Shown here: positions 49,573 through 58,006 of the stretch, one piece after another
How the letters are laid out: each line of letters begins with the position of its first letter
Numbering within the stretch: the first letter of the stretch is position 1
NCBI RefSeq assembly: GCF_000145215.1
Contig: NC_014392.1
Coordinates: 675,501-739,500 of the forward strand
Source of the DNA: Caldicellulosiruptor obsidiansis OB47
GTDB lineage: Bacteria; Bacillota; Thermoanaerobacteria; Caldicellulosiruptorales; Caldicellulosiruptoraceae
Direction of reading: 5' to 3'
DNA length: 64,000 bases
Program-made: the position numbers and the translations under genes
Notes under the pieces: model-generated
What the model saw: the letters and a program-made list of their open reading frames with translations, nothing else
What the model was told of the DNA's origin: nothing
Database searches by the model: none

Positions 49573-50528
49573 AGGAAATCTACATAGGGGTTGACGTGGG
49601 TTCTGTTTCAACTAACGTTGTTGCCATTGATAGAAATGTAAATGTCCTTTTTAAGACGTATATAAGGACAAACGGACAGCCTATAGATTCTGTCAAAGAA
49701 GGTGTAAAGCAGTTAAAAGAGACTCTTGGAGATGTAGAGGTTTTAGGAGTAGGTACAACTGGGTCGGGAAGACAGCTTGCAGGTGCTATCTTGGGTGCTG
49801 ACGTTGTGAAGAACGAAATTACAGCCCATGCAACAGCGACAATTCATTTTGTGCCAGATGTGAGAACTATTTTTGAGATAGGCGGTCAGGACTCTAAAAT
49901 AATAATTATAAAAGACCAGATGGTTGTAGATTTTGCAATGAACACTGTATGCGCTGCAGGCACAGGTTCGTTTCTGGACCATCAGGCAGAAAGACTCAAA
50001 ATTCCTATTGAGCAGTTTGGTGATTTGGCACTTTCTGCTACACGGCCAGTTCGAATTGCGGGAAGATGCACAGTGTTTGCAGAGTCTGACATGATTGCAA
50101 AGCAGCAGTTTGGCTTTTCAAAAGCTGAGATAATAAGAGGGCTTTGCGATGCTCTTGTGAGAAATTATTTGAACAATGTCGGAAGAGGCAAGAATTTAGA
50201 ACCGCCATTTGTTTTTCAAGGTGGTGTTGCAGCAAACAAGGGTATAAGGGCAGCTTTTGAAAGAGAACTGCAAAGTGAGGTTATTGTACCTGAACATTTC
50301 AATGTGATGGGGGCAATAGGTAGCGCCATTTTAGCAAAAGATTACATTGAAAAGACAAATGCAAAAACAAATTTCAGGGGGTTTGACGCTGCTGATATTG
50401 ACTTTTCAACATCATCTTTTGAATGCAAGGGTTGTTCGAACAGGTGCGAGGTTGTGAAAGTGTCAATGGAAGGCAAGGTCATTGCAATGTGGGGTGACAG
50501 GTGCGGCAAATGGACAAATTCGCTGTAA
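49569..50528 (+). CDS. ATP-dependent activase of hydroxyacyl-CoA dehydratase type (BadF/BcrA/HgdC family)
   Basis: A 319-aa ASKHA-fold ATPase that would donate low-potential electrons to its partner Fe-S protein with ATP hydrolysis. Motifs are GVDVGSVSTN, GTTGSGRQLAG, EIGGQDSKII, the cluster Cys in TVCAAGTGSFLD and GRCTVFAESD, and FQGGVAANKGIRAAF. A C-terminal extension with CKGCSNRC and GDRCGKW is not part of the short HgdC-type activases and may hold another metal site. It ends the three-gene operon and is followed by a strong terminator. Confidence 0.87.
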   Translation: MKEIYIGVDVGSVSTNVVAIDRNVNVLFKTYIRTNGQPIDSVKEGVKQLKETLGDVEVLGVGTTGSGRQLAGAILGADVVKNEITAHATATIHFVPDVRTIFEIGGQDSKIIIIKDQMVVDFAMNTVCAAGTGSFLDHQAERLKIPIEQFGDLALSATRPVRIAGRCTVFAESDMIAKQQFGFSKAEIIRGLCDALVRNYLNNVGRGKNLEPPFVFQGGVAANKGIRAAFERELQSEVIVPEHFNVMGAIGSAILAKDYIEKTNAKTNFRGFDAADIDFSTSSFECKGCSNRCEVVKVSMEGKVIAMWGDRCGKWTNSL

Positions 50529-50541
50529 GTTCTCCAGCAGC

Positions 50542-50580
50542 AAAGCCATGGAAGGCCTGTTCCATGGCTTTGAGTTTTTT
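50542..50580 (+). terminator. Rho-independent terminator of the activase cluster
   Basis: A perfect 12-bp stem AAAGCCATGGAA/TTCCATGGCTTT with a 6-base loop, followed by GAGTTTTTT. Confidence 0.93.
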
Positions 50581-50613
50581 ACGGCCAGGTTTATTTTTCT
50601 ATTTAAAAAGTGA

Positions 50614-50619
50614 TATAAT
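50614..50619 (+). promoter_or_regulatory. -10 element upstream of M20-like peptidase gene
   Basis: TATAAT about 80 bases before the usable start of the peptidase gene; no clear -35. Confidence 0.45.
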
Positions 50620-50696
50620 AAAAATAGAAAAATAATTCTTGGTAAGAAGGTTTTAATCATGTCAGAGGGGTAAAGGATTATATAAGGTCAATTCTT

Positions 50697-51425
50697 TTGA
50701 AGATGTGTGCTTTAGAGTCATATCCGGGTAAGGAAGAGGAGTTAAAAGAGTTTGTTGAAAATGAACTTTCTGAGATGCTCATCTTTTACGACGATGATGT
50801 TAAAAACAATCTCTTTGGTGAAAGAGGAAAAAACCCCAAAGTGCTTTTGAATGCCCATCTTGATTCATATGGGGCAGAATATTTGGGTAAAAATTGGTTG
50901 TTTGAGGTAATTTATGATGAGAAAACAGACAAAATAAAAGGAAATGGAATACGTCCTATAGGTGCTGATGACAGGTGTGGTATTGCTATAATCTTAGCTC
51001 TTTTGAGGTTTACTGATTATCAATTCAAGTTTCTTTTTACTACATCTTGTGAAGATGAACATCAGGGTGTGAAGTTCTTTATTGAGAATCATCCAGAATT
51101 TTTCAAAGGAGTAAACCTTGTGATTGGTCTTGACAGAAGAGGGTTTGGGGATGTTGTCTGCAGCTATGGTGGGAAGGATGTATGTTTTAAAAATGAATGT
51201 GTTGACAAAGTGATTGAGATAGGAAAATCCTTAGGAATTCCTGCAAAAAGGGAAAAAAGTCCTCATGTTGCTGATATAAGGTTTATTGCAGACAGGTTTG
51301 GAATTAGCAGTTTTTGTCTTTCTGTTGGGTATTATAACCCTCACACAACATCTGAGTATGCTGTTTTGGATGAGGTTGTCAAGGCATATGAATGGATGTG
51401 CAAAATCTTAGAAAGTGTTCAATAG
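50697..51425 (+). CDS. M20/M28-type zinc peptidase-like protein (start uncertain)
   Basis: A 242-aa metallopeptidase-like protein. Metal-ligand regions are NAHLDSYG, GADDRCGIA, SCEDEHQG, GLDRRGFGD and a C-terminal YNPHTTSEYA with the last His. It lacks the lid/dimerisation domain of longer M20 enzymes. The start is odd: TTG 50697 has only AAGG upstream, while a good GAGGGG (50665-50670) precedes an open in-frame stretch with no ATG, GTG or TTG that reads VKDYIRSILL, exactly the helix expected before MCALESYPG. A rare start codon or a lost start is possible. Confidence 0.75.
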   Translation: MKMCALESYPGKEEELKEFVENELSEMLIFYDDDVKNNLFGERGKNPKVLLNAHLDSYGAEYLGKNWLFEVIYDEKTDKIKGNGIRPIGADDRCGIAIILALLRFTDYQFKFLFTTSCEDEHQGVKFFIENHPEFFKGVNLVIGLDRRGFGDVVCSYGGKDVCFKNECVDKVIEIGKSLGIPAKREKSPHVADIRFIADRFGISSFCLSVGYYNPHTTSEYAVLDEVVKAYEWMCKILESVQ

Positions 51426-51443
51426 GCTATTTTATCAACTTTC

Positions 51444-51474
51444 AAAAAGGACCTTTTAAAAAGGTCCTTTTTTG
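51444..51474 (+). terminator. Rho-independent terminator after peptidase gene
   Basis: AAAAAGGACC pairs with GGTCCTTTTT and is followed by a T-run. Confidence 0.9.
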
Positions 51475-51611
51475 TTATTGTAATTTTTCTTTTGCTCAAG
51501 TATAATGTATAAAAAATGATTATTTATGTATCATTTAATTAGTTATAGGCGAAAAAATCATTTTAAAAACCAGACAGTTTTATAAAAAACATGTCGACAA
51601 AGCTTTTTAAG

Positions 51612-51617
51612 TATAAT
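51612..51617 (+). promoter_or_regulatory. -10 element upstream of ilvE
   Basis: TATAAT 66 bases before the ilvE start. An 8-base palindrome TGTCGACA (51592-51599) lies next to the -35 region. The stretch 51475-51683 shows no T-box or leader-peptide attenuator that I can recognise. Confidence 0.45.
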
Positions 51618-51683
51618 ACAATAAATAATTAATCCTTTTTTGCTCATTTCAAAATAATATACACATAGGGGGAAATGCTTCAG

Positions 51684-52565
51684 ATGGAGGAAAAACTAAT
51701 ATATATCGATGGAGAATTTTACAAGAAGTCAGAAGCCAAAATTTCAGTGTTTGATCATGGTTTTTTGTATGGAGATGGAGTATTTGAAGGTATAAGGGTC
51801 TATAACGGCAAGATTTTTAAATGCAAAGAACATGTGGACAGGCTTTATCAGGCAGCAAAAGCAATCTATATGGAAATTCCAATCTCAAAAGAAGAGATGA
51901 TCGAAGCTCTAAAGAAAACTTGCAGGATAAACAATATCAGGGAAGGATATATCAGGCTTGTTGTGTCGCGAGGGGTGGGTGATTTAGGTCTTTCTCCAAC
52001 AAAGTGTCCAAAACCGACAATTGTAATAATTGCTGATTCAATTGTTTTATATCCACAAGAAATGTATGAAAAAGGGATGAAGGTAATAACTGCATCAACA
52101 AGAAGAAATAGTCCTCAGTGTGTAGACCCACAGATAAAGTCGCTAAATTACTTAAACAATATCTTAGCAAAGATTGAAGCAAACAGAGCAGGTGTGCCTG
52201 AGGCTATAATGCTTACCCAAGATGGTTATGTAACAGAGTGCACTGGCGACAATATCTTCATTGTAAAAGATGGTGAGCTTATTACACCACCTGTTTACCT
52301 TGGTGCTTTGGATGGAATTACAAGAAGAACTGTTATGGCTTTGGCAAAAGATTTGGGAATACCTGTGTATGAAAAGATATTTACACTCTACAACCTTTAC
52401 AATGCTGATGAGTGCTTCTTTACAGGAACTGCAGCAGAGGTTATTGCTGTGACTGAAGTTGACGGTAGAAAAATTGGAAATGGAGAGGTTGGACCTATCA
52501 CAAAGAAGCTTATGGAAGAGTTCAAAAAGCTTACTCAGATAGATGGTGTTGATATATATGAGTAA
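51684..52565 (+). CDS. ilvE: Branched-chain amino acid aminotransferase (class IV PLP)
   Basis: A 293-aa aminotransferase for the last step of Val/Leu/Ile synthesis. [16 protein letters not shown] is the N-terminal class IV signature; [14 protein letters not shown] carries the PLP region and [18 protein letters not shown] is the C-terminal motif. A D-amino-acid aminotransferase is the main alternative, but the following ilvD and ilvB favour IlvE. ATG 51684 has AGGGGGA 10 bases upstream; ATG 51675 is too close to it. Confidence 0.9.
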   Translation: MEEKLIYIDGEFYKKSEAKISVFDHGFLYGDGVFEGIRVYNGKIFKCKEHVDRLYQAAKAIYMEIPISKEEMIEALKKTCRINNIREGYIRLVVSRGVGDLGLSPTKCPKPTIVIIADSIVLYPQEMYEKGMKVITASTRRNSPQCVDPQIKSLNYLNNILAKIEANRAGVPEAIMLTQDGYVTECTGDNIFIVKDGELITPPVYLGALDGITRRTVMALAKDLGIPVYEKIFTLYNLYNADECFFTGTAAEVIAVTEVDGRKIGNGEVGPITKKLMEEFKKLTQIDGVDIYE

Positions 52566-52581
52566 GGAGATGAAAGAAAAG

Positions 52582-54240
52582 ATGAGAAGTGATATTGTCA
52601 AGAAAGGATTTGAAAAGGCTCCTCAGCGTTCGCTTTTCAAAGCAATGGGATACACTGATGAAGAGATAAGAAGACCACTTATTGCAGTTGTAAATTCATG
52701 GAATGAAGTTGTCCCCGGGCACATTCATCTTGATAGGATTGCAGAGGCAGTGAAAGCAGGTATCAGGCTTGCCGGCGCAACTCCAATGGAGTTTAACGTC
52801 ATCGGTGTGTGTGATGGTATTGCAATGGGTCACATTGGCATGAAATATTCGCTCATCACAAGAGAGCTCATTGCAGATTCAATCGAGGCAATGGTGATGG
52901 CACATCAGTTTGACGGCATGGTCTTGATTCCAAACTGCGACAAAATCGTCCCTGGAATGCTCATGGCAGCAGCAAGGGTAAATATTCCAGCTATTTTAGT
53001 AAGCGGTGGACCTATGCTTGCAGGAAAGATTGGTGATAAGGTGTGTGACCTTAACTCTGTATTTGAAGGTGTGGGTGCATACTCTGCAGGCAAGATTTCT
53101 GAAGAAGATTTATATGCCTTAGAAGAAAATGCATGTCCTGGCTGTGGTTCATGCTCTGGGATGTTTACAGCAAACACGATGAACTGTTTGAGCGAGGCTT
53201 TGGGGCTTGCTCTTCCTGGAAATGGAACAATTCCAGCTGTCATGGCAGCACGAATTCGTCTTGCTAAAATGGCAGGAATGAAGATTGTTGAGCTTGTTGA
53301 AAAGGATATAAAACCGTCTGATATTTTAACTCCTGAGGCTTTTGAAAATGCCTTAGCAGTTGACATGGCGCTTGGGGGCTCAACAAACACTATCTTGCAT
53401 CTTCCTGCTATTGCAAATGAAGTTGGAATAAAGTTAAACCTTGATATAATAAACGCTATAAGCGACAGAACACCAAACCTGTGCAAACTCTCACCGGCAG
53501 GACAACATCATATCGAGGACCTTTACTTTGCAGGCGGCGTTCAGGCTGTTATGAATGAGCTGTCAAAAAAGGGGTTGATCCAGTTACATCTTATGACAGT
53601 TACAGGCAAAACAGTTGGTGAGAATATTAAAGATGCAAATGTTAAGAATTACAATGTCATAAGACCAATTGACAATCCATATTCTGAAACAGGCGGGCTT
53701 GTGATTGTGAGGGGTAACCTTGCACCGGATGGTGCTGTTGTCAAAAAAAGTGCTGTGCCGCCAAAGTTATTGAGGCACAGAGGACCTGCGCGCGTGTTTG
53801 AGAGCGGTGAAGAGGTGTTTGAGGCAATCTTGAAAGGGAAGATCCAAAAAGGAGATGTTATTGTTATAAGATATGAAGGGCCAAAGGGCGGACCTGGTAT
53901 GAGAGAAATGCTATCTCCAACATCGGCACTGGCAGGAGTTGGGCTAATTGAAGATGTTGCACTGATAACTGATGGCAGATTTTCTGGGGCGACAAGAGGT
54001 GCATGTTTTGGTCATGTATCGCCGGAGGCAGCAGAAAGGGGACCAATTGCAGTGGTTCAAGATGGAGATATAATTTCAATTGACATAGAAAACAAAACTC
54101 TTACCTTGGAAGTTCCTGAAGAAGAGATAAAAAGAAGGCTTGAAAACCTTCCACCATTTGAGTCAAAGGTAAAAAAAGGGTATCTTTACAGATACTCAAA
54201 GCTTGTCAGATCTGCTTCTACCGGTGCTATACTTGAATAA
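52582..54240 (+). CDS. ilvD: Dihydroxy-acid dehydratase
   Basis: A 552-aa Fe-S enzyme converting dihydroxy-isovalerate and its homologue to 2-keto acids. Cluster Cys regions are [11 protein letters not shown] and [19 protein letters not shown], and the C-terminal [11 protein letters not shown] is typical. ATG 52582 gives the usual [14 protein letters not shown] start with AAGGAGA 11 bases upstream; earlier in-frame ATGs at 52558 and 52570 overlap the ilvE end or the ribosome site. Confidence 0.95.
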   Translation: MRSDIVKKGFEKAPQRSLFKAMGYTDEEIRRPLIAVVNSWNEVVPGHIHLDRIAEAVKAGIRLAGATPMEFNVIGVCDGIAMGHIGMKYSLITRELIADSIEAMVMAHQFDGMVLIPNCDKIVPGMLMAAARVNIPAILVSGGPMLAGKIGDKVCDLNSVFEGVGAYSAGKISEEDLYALEENACPGCGSCSGMFTANTMNCLSEALGLALPGNGTIPAVMAARIRLAKMAGMKIVELVEKDIKPSDILTPEAFENALAVDMALGGSTNTILHLPAIANEVGIKLNLDIINAISDRTPNLCKLSPAGQHHIEDLYFAGGVQAVMNELSKKGLIQLHLMTVTGKTVGENIKDANVKNYNVIRPIDNPYSETGGLVIVRGNLAPDGAVVKKSAVPPKLLRHRGPARVFESGEEVFEAILKGKIQKGDVIVIRYEGPKGGPGMREMLSPTSALAGVGLIEDVALITDGRFSGATRGACFGHVSPEAAERGPIAVVQDGDIISIDIENKTLTLEVPEEEIKRRLENLPPFESKVKKGYLYRYSKLVRSASTGAILE

Positions 54241-54267
54241 AAAATCTTATTTGGGGGTTGTTGGGTT

Positions 54268-55926
54268 TTGAAATTGACAGGAGCAGAGATTATAATCGAA
54301 TGTTTAAAAGAACAGGGAGTAAATGTCATCTTTGGGTATCCGGGCGGTGCTGCTCTTAATATATATGATGCTCTTTACAAACATCAGAATGAAATAAAAC
54401 ATTATCTAACATCGCATGAACAGCACGCATCCCACGCTGCAGATGGATATTCAAGAGCATCCGGAAAGGTTGGTGTGGTTTTTACTACCTCAGGACCTGG
54501 TGCAACAAACATTGTGACAGGTATTGCAACAGCGTACATGGACTCTGTGCCGGTTGTGGCAATTACTGGTCAGGTGCCAACTAATTTGCTTGGTAAAGAT
54601 TCTTTCCAAGAGGTCGATATTACAGGTATTACCATGCCTATTACAAAGCACAATTTCATTGTCAAGGATGTCAATACACTTGCAGATACCATCAGACGTG
54701 CGTTTGAGATCGCGCAAAGTGGAAGACCGGGACCTGTTTTGGTTGATGTATGCAAAGATGTGACAGCAGCATATGCTGAATATGAAAAAAAAGAGCCAAA
54801 GAAAATCAAGAAAAAAGTTTTTGCAACACAAGAGGAGATTGAAAAGGCAATTGAGCTTATAAATTCAAGTCAAAGACCTTTTATCTGCTCAGGTGGCGGT
54901 GTTATTTCATCAGAAGCATCTGAAGAGCTTATTGAATTTGTGGAAAAAATAAACGCACCTGTTGCAACAACCCTTATGGGTGTTGGAGGTTTTCCGTCAA
55001 CGCATCCGAACTATACAGGACTTGTTGGGATGCACGGCACACGTGCTTCTAACTATGCAGTGTCACACTGCGACCTTTTGATTGCTGTTGGTGCAAGGTT
55101 TTCAGATAGGGTAATAAGCAAGGTTGACAGATTTGCACCAAATGCAAAGATTATTCACATTGATATTGACCCAGCTGAGATTGACAAAAACGTTAGCACT
55201 GATATTGCACTTGTTGGCGATGTGAAACAGATATTGAAAATATTAATTGAGAATATTCAAAAGAAAACAAATACAGAGTGGATAGATATGATTTACGAGT
55301 GGAAGAAAAACTATCCTTTAAGTTATCCTGAGGATGGAAAACTTCATCCACAGTATATTGTGGAAAGGATTTCTGCTCTTACAAACAACGATGCAATAAT
55401 CACAACAGAGGTTGGACAAAACCAGATTTGGGCAGCACAGTTTTACAAATACCAAAGACCAAGACAGTTTATTTCCTCTGGTGGTCTTGGCACCATGGGC
55501 TATGGCTTTGGTGCGGCAATTGGAGCAAAGATAGCAAGGCCGGACAAAGTAGTCATTGACATTGCAGGTGATGGCAGCTTTAGAATGAACTGTGGTGAGC
55601 TTGCAACAGCTGTGCACTACAATATACCTGTGATAGTTGCACTGCTTAACAATGGCGTTTTAGGAATGGTTCGCCAGTGGCAGGACCTTTTCTATGGCAA
55701 GAGATTTTCACAGACAACCTTAGACAGGCCGCCAGATTTTGTAAAACTTGCAGATGCATACGGTGCACTTGGTATCAGAGTTACATCACCAGATGAGGTT
55801 GACAGTGCTATTTTAAAGGCGTTAGAAGCAGGAAGACCAACTGTGATTGACTTTGTAATTGACAAAGACGAAAAAGCTCTTCCAATTGTCCCACCCGGTG
55901 CGCCAATTGATGAGATTATTGATTAG
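54268..55926 (+). CDS. ilvB: Acetolactate synthase large subunit
   Basis: A 552-aa TPP enzyme that forms acetolactate or acetohydroxybutyrate from pyruvate. N-terminal GYPGGAALNIYDAL with the catalytic Glu in LTSHEQHASHAADGY, and the TPP/Mg motif GDGSFRMNCGELAT with NNGVLGMVRQW are present. TTG 54268 follows GGGGGTTG. No regulatory subunit gene (ilvN) or ilvC follows; a decayed repeat and a terminator come next. Confidence 0.94.
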   Translation: MKLTGAEIIIECLKEQGVNVIFGYPGGAALNIYDALYKHQNEIKHYLTSHEQHASHAADGYSRASGKVGVVFTTSGPGATNIVTGIATAYMDSVPVVAITGQVPTNLLGKDSFQEVDITGITMPITKHNFIVKDVNTLADTIRRAFEIAQSGRPGPVLVDVCKDVTAAYAEYEKKEPKKIKKKVFATQEEIEKAIELINSSQRPFICSGGGVISSEASEELIEFVEKINAPVATTLMGVGGFPSTHPNYTGLVGMHGTRASNYAVSHCDLLIAVGARFSDRVISKVDRFAPNAKIIHIDIDPAEIDKNVSTDIALVGDVKQILKILIENIQKKTNTEWIDMIYEWKKNYPLSYPEDGKLHPQYIVERISALTNNDAIITTEVGQNQIWAAQFYKYQRPRQFISSGGLGTMGYGFGAAIGAKIARPDKVVIDIAGDGSFRMNCGELATAVHYNIPVIVALLNNGVLGMVRQWQDLFYGKRFSQTTLDRPPDFVKLADAYGALGIRVTSPDEVDSAILKALEAGRPTVIDFVIDKDEKALPIVPPGAPIDEIID

Positions 55927-55940
55927 AAAAGACCAATAAA

Positions 55941-56152
55941 TGGAGTATGATTTTTTACAGCGTTTTTTGTATTGATTATTATAGCGCGGAAATATATCAA
56001 AAAATAATAAGGTAGGAGAAGAATAGTAGAATATTATATTACCGGTATTTTTTATCTTTTTGGTTTTGGGAATTATAGATTAATTTGACTTGAAAAAAGT
56101 ACTTTTAATGAGATAGCAGTATTCTTATTTGTTTTATATTTATTATATTTAA
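55941..56152 (+). pseudogene. Decayed copy of the small membrane-protein gene at 60260
   Basis: This segment aligns throughout with 60277-60487, but the corresponding frame has stops (TGA at the Trp codon of the intact copy, then TAATAA after the first helix) and small indels. Recognisable remnants include FFTAF and VLIII in the first helix and the FFIFLVLG-like codons in the second. It follows ilvB by 14 bases. Confidence 0.8.
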
Positions 56153-56239
56153 ACACAATAATAACATACAAATACAAAAAAGAATAAATACATTAAAATG
56201 TAAAGTTAGAAAATCAAGTTCAAAATAAAAATAAAGATA

Positions 56240-56280
56240 AGAGGGGCATTTCACAAAAAATTTGAAAAGCCCCTCTTTTA
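56240..56280 (+). terminator. Terminator downstream of ilvB relic
   Basis: AGAGGGGC (56240-56247) pairs with GCCCCTCT (56269-56276), with TTTC/GAAA extending the stem, and ends in TTTT. It probably terminates the ilv operon. The stretch 56281-56507 after it holds no gene I can support. Confidence 0.85.
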
Positions 56281-56507
56281 ACTATTAAATATCCAAAAAG
56301 ATTGTTGTCAATATTATCATTTTAACGATGAATTGATTGCTTACAAAACAAATTAGTTGCATATTTTGGTTTAACCCTCTCGGTAGTTCAATCATGGCAA
56401 TTTGTTGGCACGAAGAACAAAATATCAAAAAGAAGTTCAGAAATATTGCGAAGAGTATTGTTCTGCGGTAAAAAATATATTCAAAATTTTTTAAAAACCT
56501 CTGGCTT

Positions 56508-57095
56508 TTAATTAGCTGGTCTTTTTTTGTTATTAAAAAAGTTTTTTATTTGGGGTATGTTGAATATCAAGATTCCTGTAAGATAACCAAGTAAATTAAT
56601 TATAATGTCTAAAATATCAAATACACCCCTTTTTGTTAAAAACTGTAACAATTCAACTACTATAATCCATACTAAAAAAATAAAAATTGTGATTTTTGGT
56701 TTATTTTTTATTCTAAAAGAAAGGTAAAAACCAGCTGGCAAATACAAAATGAAGTTTTCAATTATTTGAGATAAACTATAATTAATTATTTCATTTAAAT
56801 TAAAGTTGATGTAATGTTCTGATCTGCTTATCCGGAAAAAGCTAAGCGAAATAACCAAAACAATATAACTGATAAATAAAATATCTAACATGAAATAATA
56901 TAATTTTCCGTTAAATATAAGATGCAAGAGAGAAAACAGTAAAATAGCTACAAAGACTCTCAAAAATATAAAGCTAAATGCTTCAATTGAAAAATGTAAC
57001 CAGATATCATCTAAAATATAATAACATAAAAACATTGACAAAACAAGAGAACATATAACTATAGATGCATTTTTTAAGATTTCTTTAAGTTTCAT
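56508..57095 (-). CDS. VanZ-family membrane protein
   Basis: A 195-aa protein with about five membrane helices and the VanZ-like core NFILYLPAGFYLSF and VVELLQFLTKRGVFDILDI, ending in LLGYLTGILIF. VanZ is linked to teicoplanin resistance in enterococci, but most family members have no known role; involvement in surface chemistry is only a guess. ATG 57095 follows AGGGGG by about 6 bases on the minus strand; the frame extends upstream without support. It is very AT-rich compared with the core genes, fitting an accessory region. Confidence 0.82.
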   Translation of the reverse strand: MKLKEILKNASIVICSLVLSMFLCYYILDDIWLHFSIEAFSFIFLRVFVAILLFSLLHLIFNGKLYYFMLDILFISYIVLVISLSFFRISRSEHYINFNLNEIINYSLSQIIENFILYLPAGFYLSFRIKNKPKITIFIFLVWIIVVELLQFLTKRGVFDILDIIINLLGYLTGILIFNIPQIKNFFNNKKRPAN

Positions 57096-57123
57096 AATGG
57101 TCCCCCTGCTAAAATTTCTAATA

Positions 57124-57564
57124 TTACTTATCGTCATATACAATACCATCAAAATCTACATTATCTTTATAAGTGGACTGGAAGTATATTTTATAAGTTC
57201 CGTCAGAAAGCTCAGTAAATGGAAGTGTATAATATGATGTATCATTTGGACTAACTTGAATTGTTTGAGCTTTATTACTTACAGCCTTGTATCCCAACCA
57301 TTCTTTTTTAAGAGGAGTTAATTTCATTTCAGCATATGTCCCAGTATTCCATCGAGTTGATTTAGTTATTCTGTGATAACAATAAAAATCACCTTTTGTA
57401 ATTGTAAAACTGTCAACAGATTCTTTGCCGACATCAGTAAATCCTGTTCCTTGATAAGTGTCTAATTTATTTGATAGTGCAAAGACAATGTTGGTCATTA
57501 ATGGTAAGCAAAATATTGCAGTTAAAGTAAGAATAATAAGATAGACTTGTTTCTTGTTATACAT
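57124..57564 (-). CDS. Hypothetical secreted protein
   Basis: A 146-aa protein I do not recognise. The N terminus has a signal peptide (YLIILTLTAIFCLPLM, cleavage likely near FALS), followed by a small soluble domain with many Tyr and Thr residues that looks like an all-beta fold. It lies 28 bases upstream of the VanZ-like gene and is probably co-transcribed with it. ATG 57564 or TTG 57570 could be the start, with AAAGG upstream. Confidence 0.65.
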   Translation of the reverse strand: MYNKKQVYLIILTLTAIFCLPLMTNIVFALSNKLDTYQGTGFTDVGKESVDSFTITKGDFYCYHRITKSTRWNTGTYAEMKLTPLKKEWLGYKAVSNKAQTIQVSPNDTSYYTLPFTELSDGTYKIYFQSTYKDNVDFDGIVYDDK

Positions 57565-57570
57565 TGGCAA

Positions 57571-58006
57571 TCACATACCTTTCTATTTTTAGTTATTATA
57601 AAAAATTTTTGTTGCTATTATTATATACTCTAATATTGATGAAGTCAACAACATATACCAGTGATTTAGCAACAATGCTGTAAGAATGTATAAATATCTA
57701 TCTAAGTATATTAAACTAAATCAATACATTGTGTAAAAAATATTATTCTGTTAGGTTATAACAGGAATTTGGAAATAAAATATAGTTTTAATGATAAACC
57801 ATTTACAATTGAATTTTCAAAATTTCAAATGTGATAAACTAACAAATAATTATAGATTGCTCTATAAAAAATAATTATTTTTATCTTTCAGTTAGGAGAA
57901 AGCTAATTTATTATGTTTCAACAACAGAAATGAGTGTTAATAGCAAACGACAAAGTAGTAGAATGGTATTTAATGTAAAGATTTTAAGAAACAAAAAATA
58001 TTAAAT
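57571..58006. other. AT-rich intergenic stretch, no gene seen
   Basis: About 435 bases before the IS element, very AT-rich, with stops in all frames. It must contain the promoter of the minus-strand secreted-protein gene, but no clear hexamers stand out. Confidence 0.6.

Larger units (their letters stand above)
55941..56280 (+). repeat. Direct repeat, copy A (about 340 bp)
   Basis: Copy A matches copy B (60277-60613) along its full length including the small gene, the AT-rich tail with TAATAACATACAAATACAAAAA, and the terminator hairpin GGGGC...GCCCC. The two copies face the same way and bracket about 4 kb. Confidence 0.85.

Noticed and set aside
51475-51683. T-box or leader-peptide attenuator for the ilv genes
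   Set aside because: I found no T-box core motif, no run of branched-chain codons and no terminator hairpin between the promoter-like TATAAT and ilvE.
52905-53486. A 193-codon minus-strand frame inside ilvD
   Set aside because: Entirely opposite the Fe-S region of IlvD; Ala/Ser/Pro-rich composition typical of a shadow frame.
56394-56471. Short frame starting ATGGCAATTTGTTGGCAC, possibly a transposase remnant
   Set aside because: Only about 25 codons, no ribosome site and no family match I can justify.
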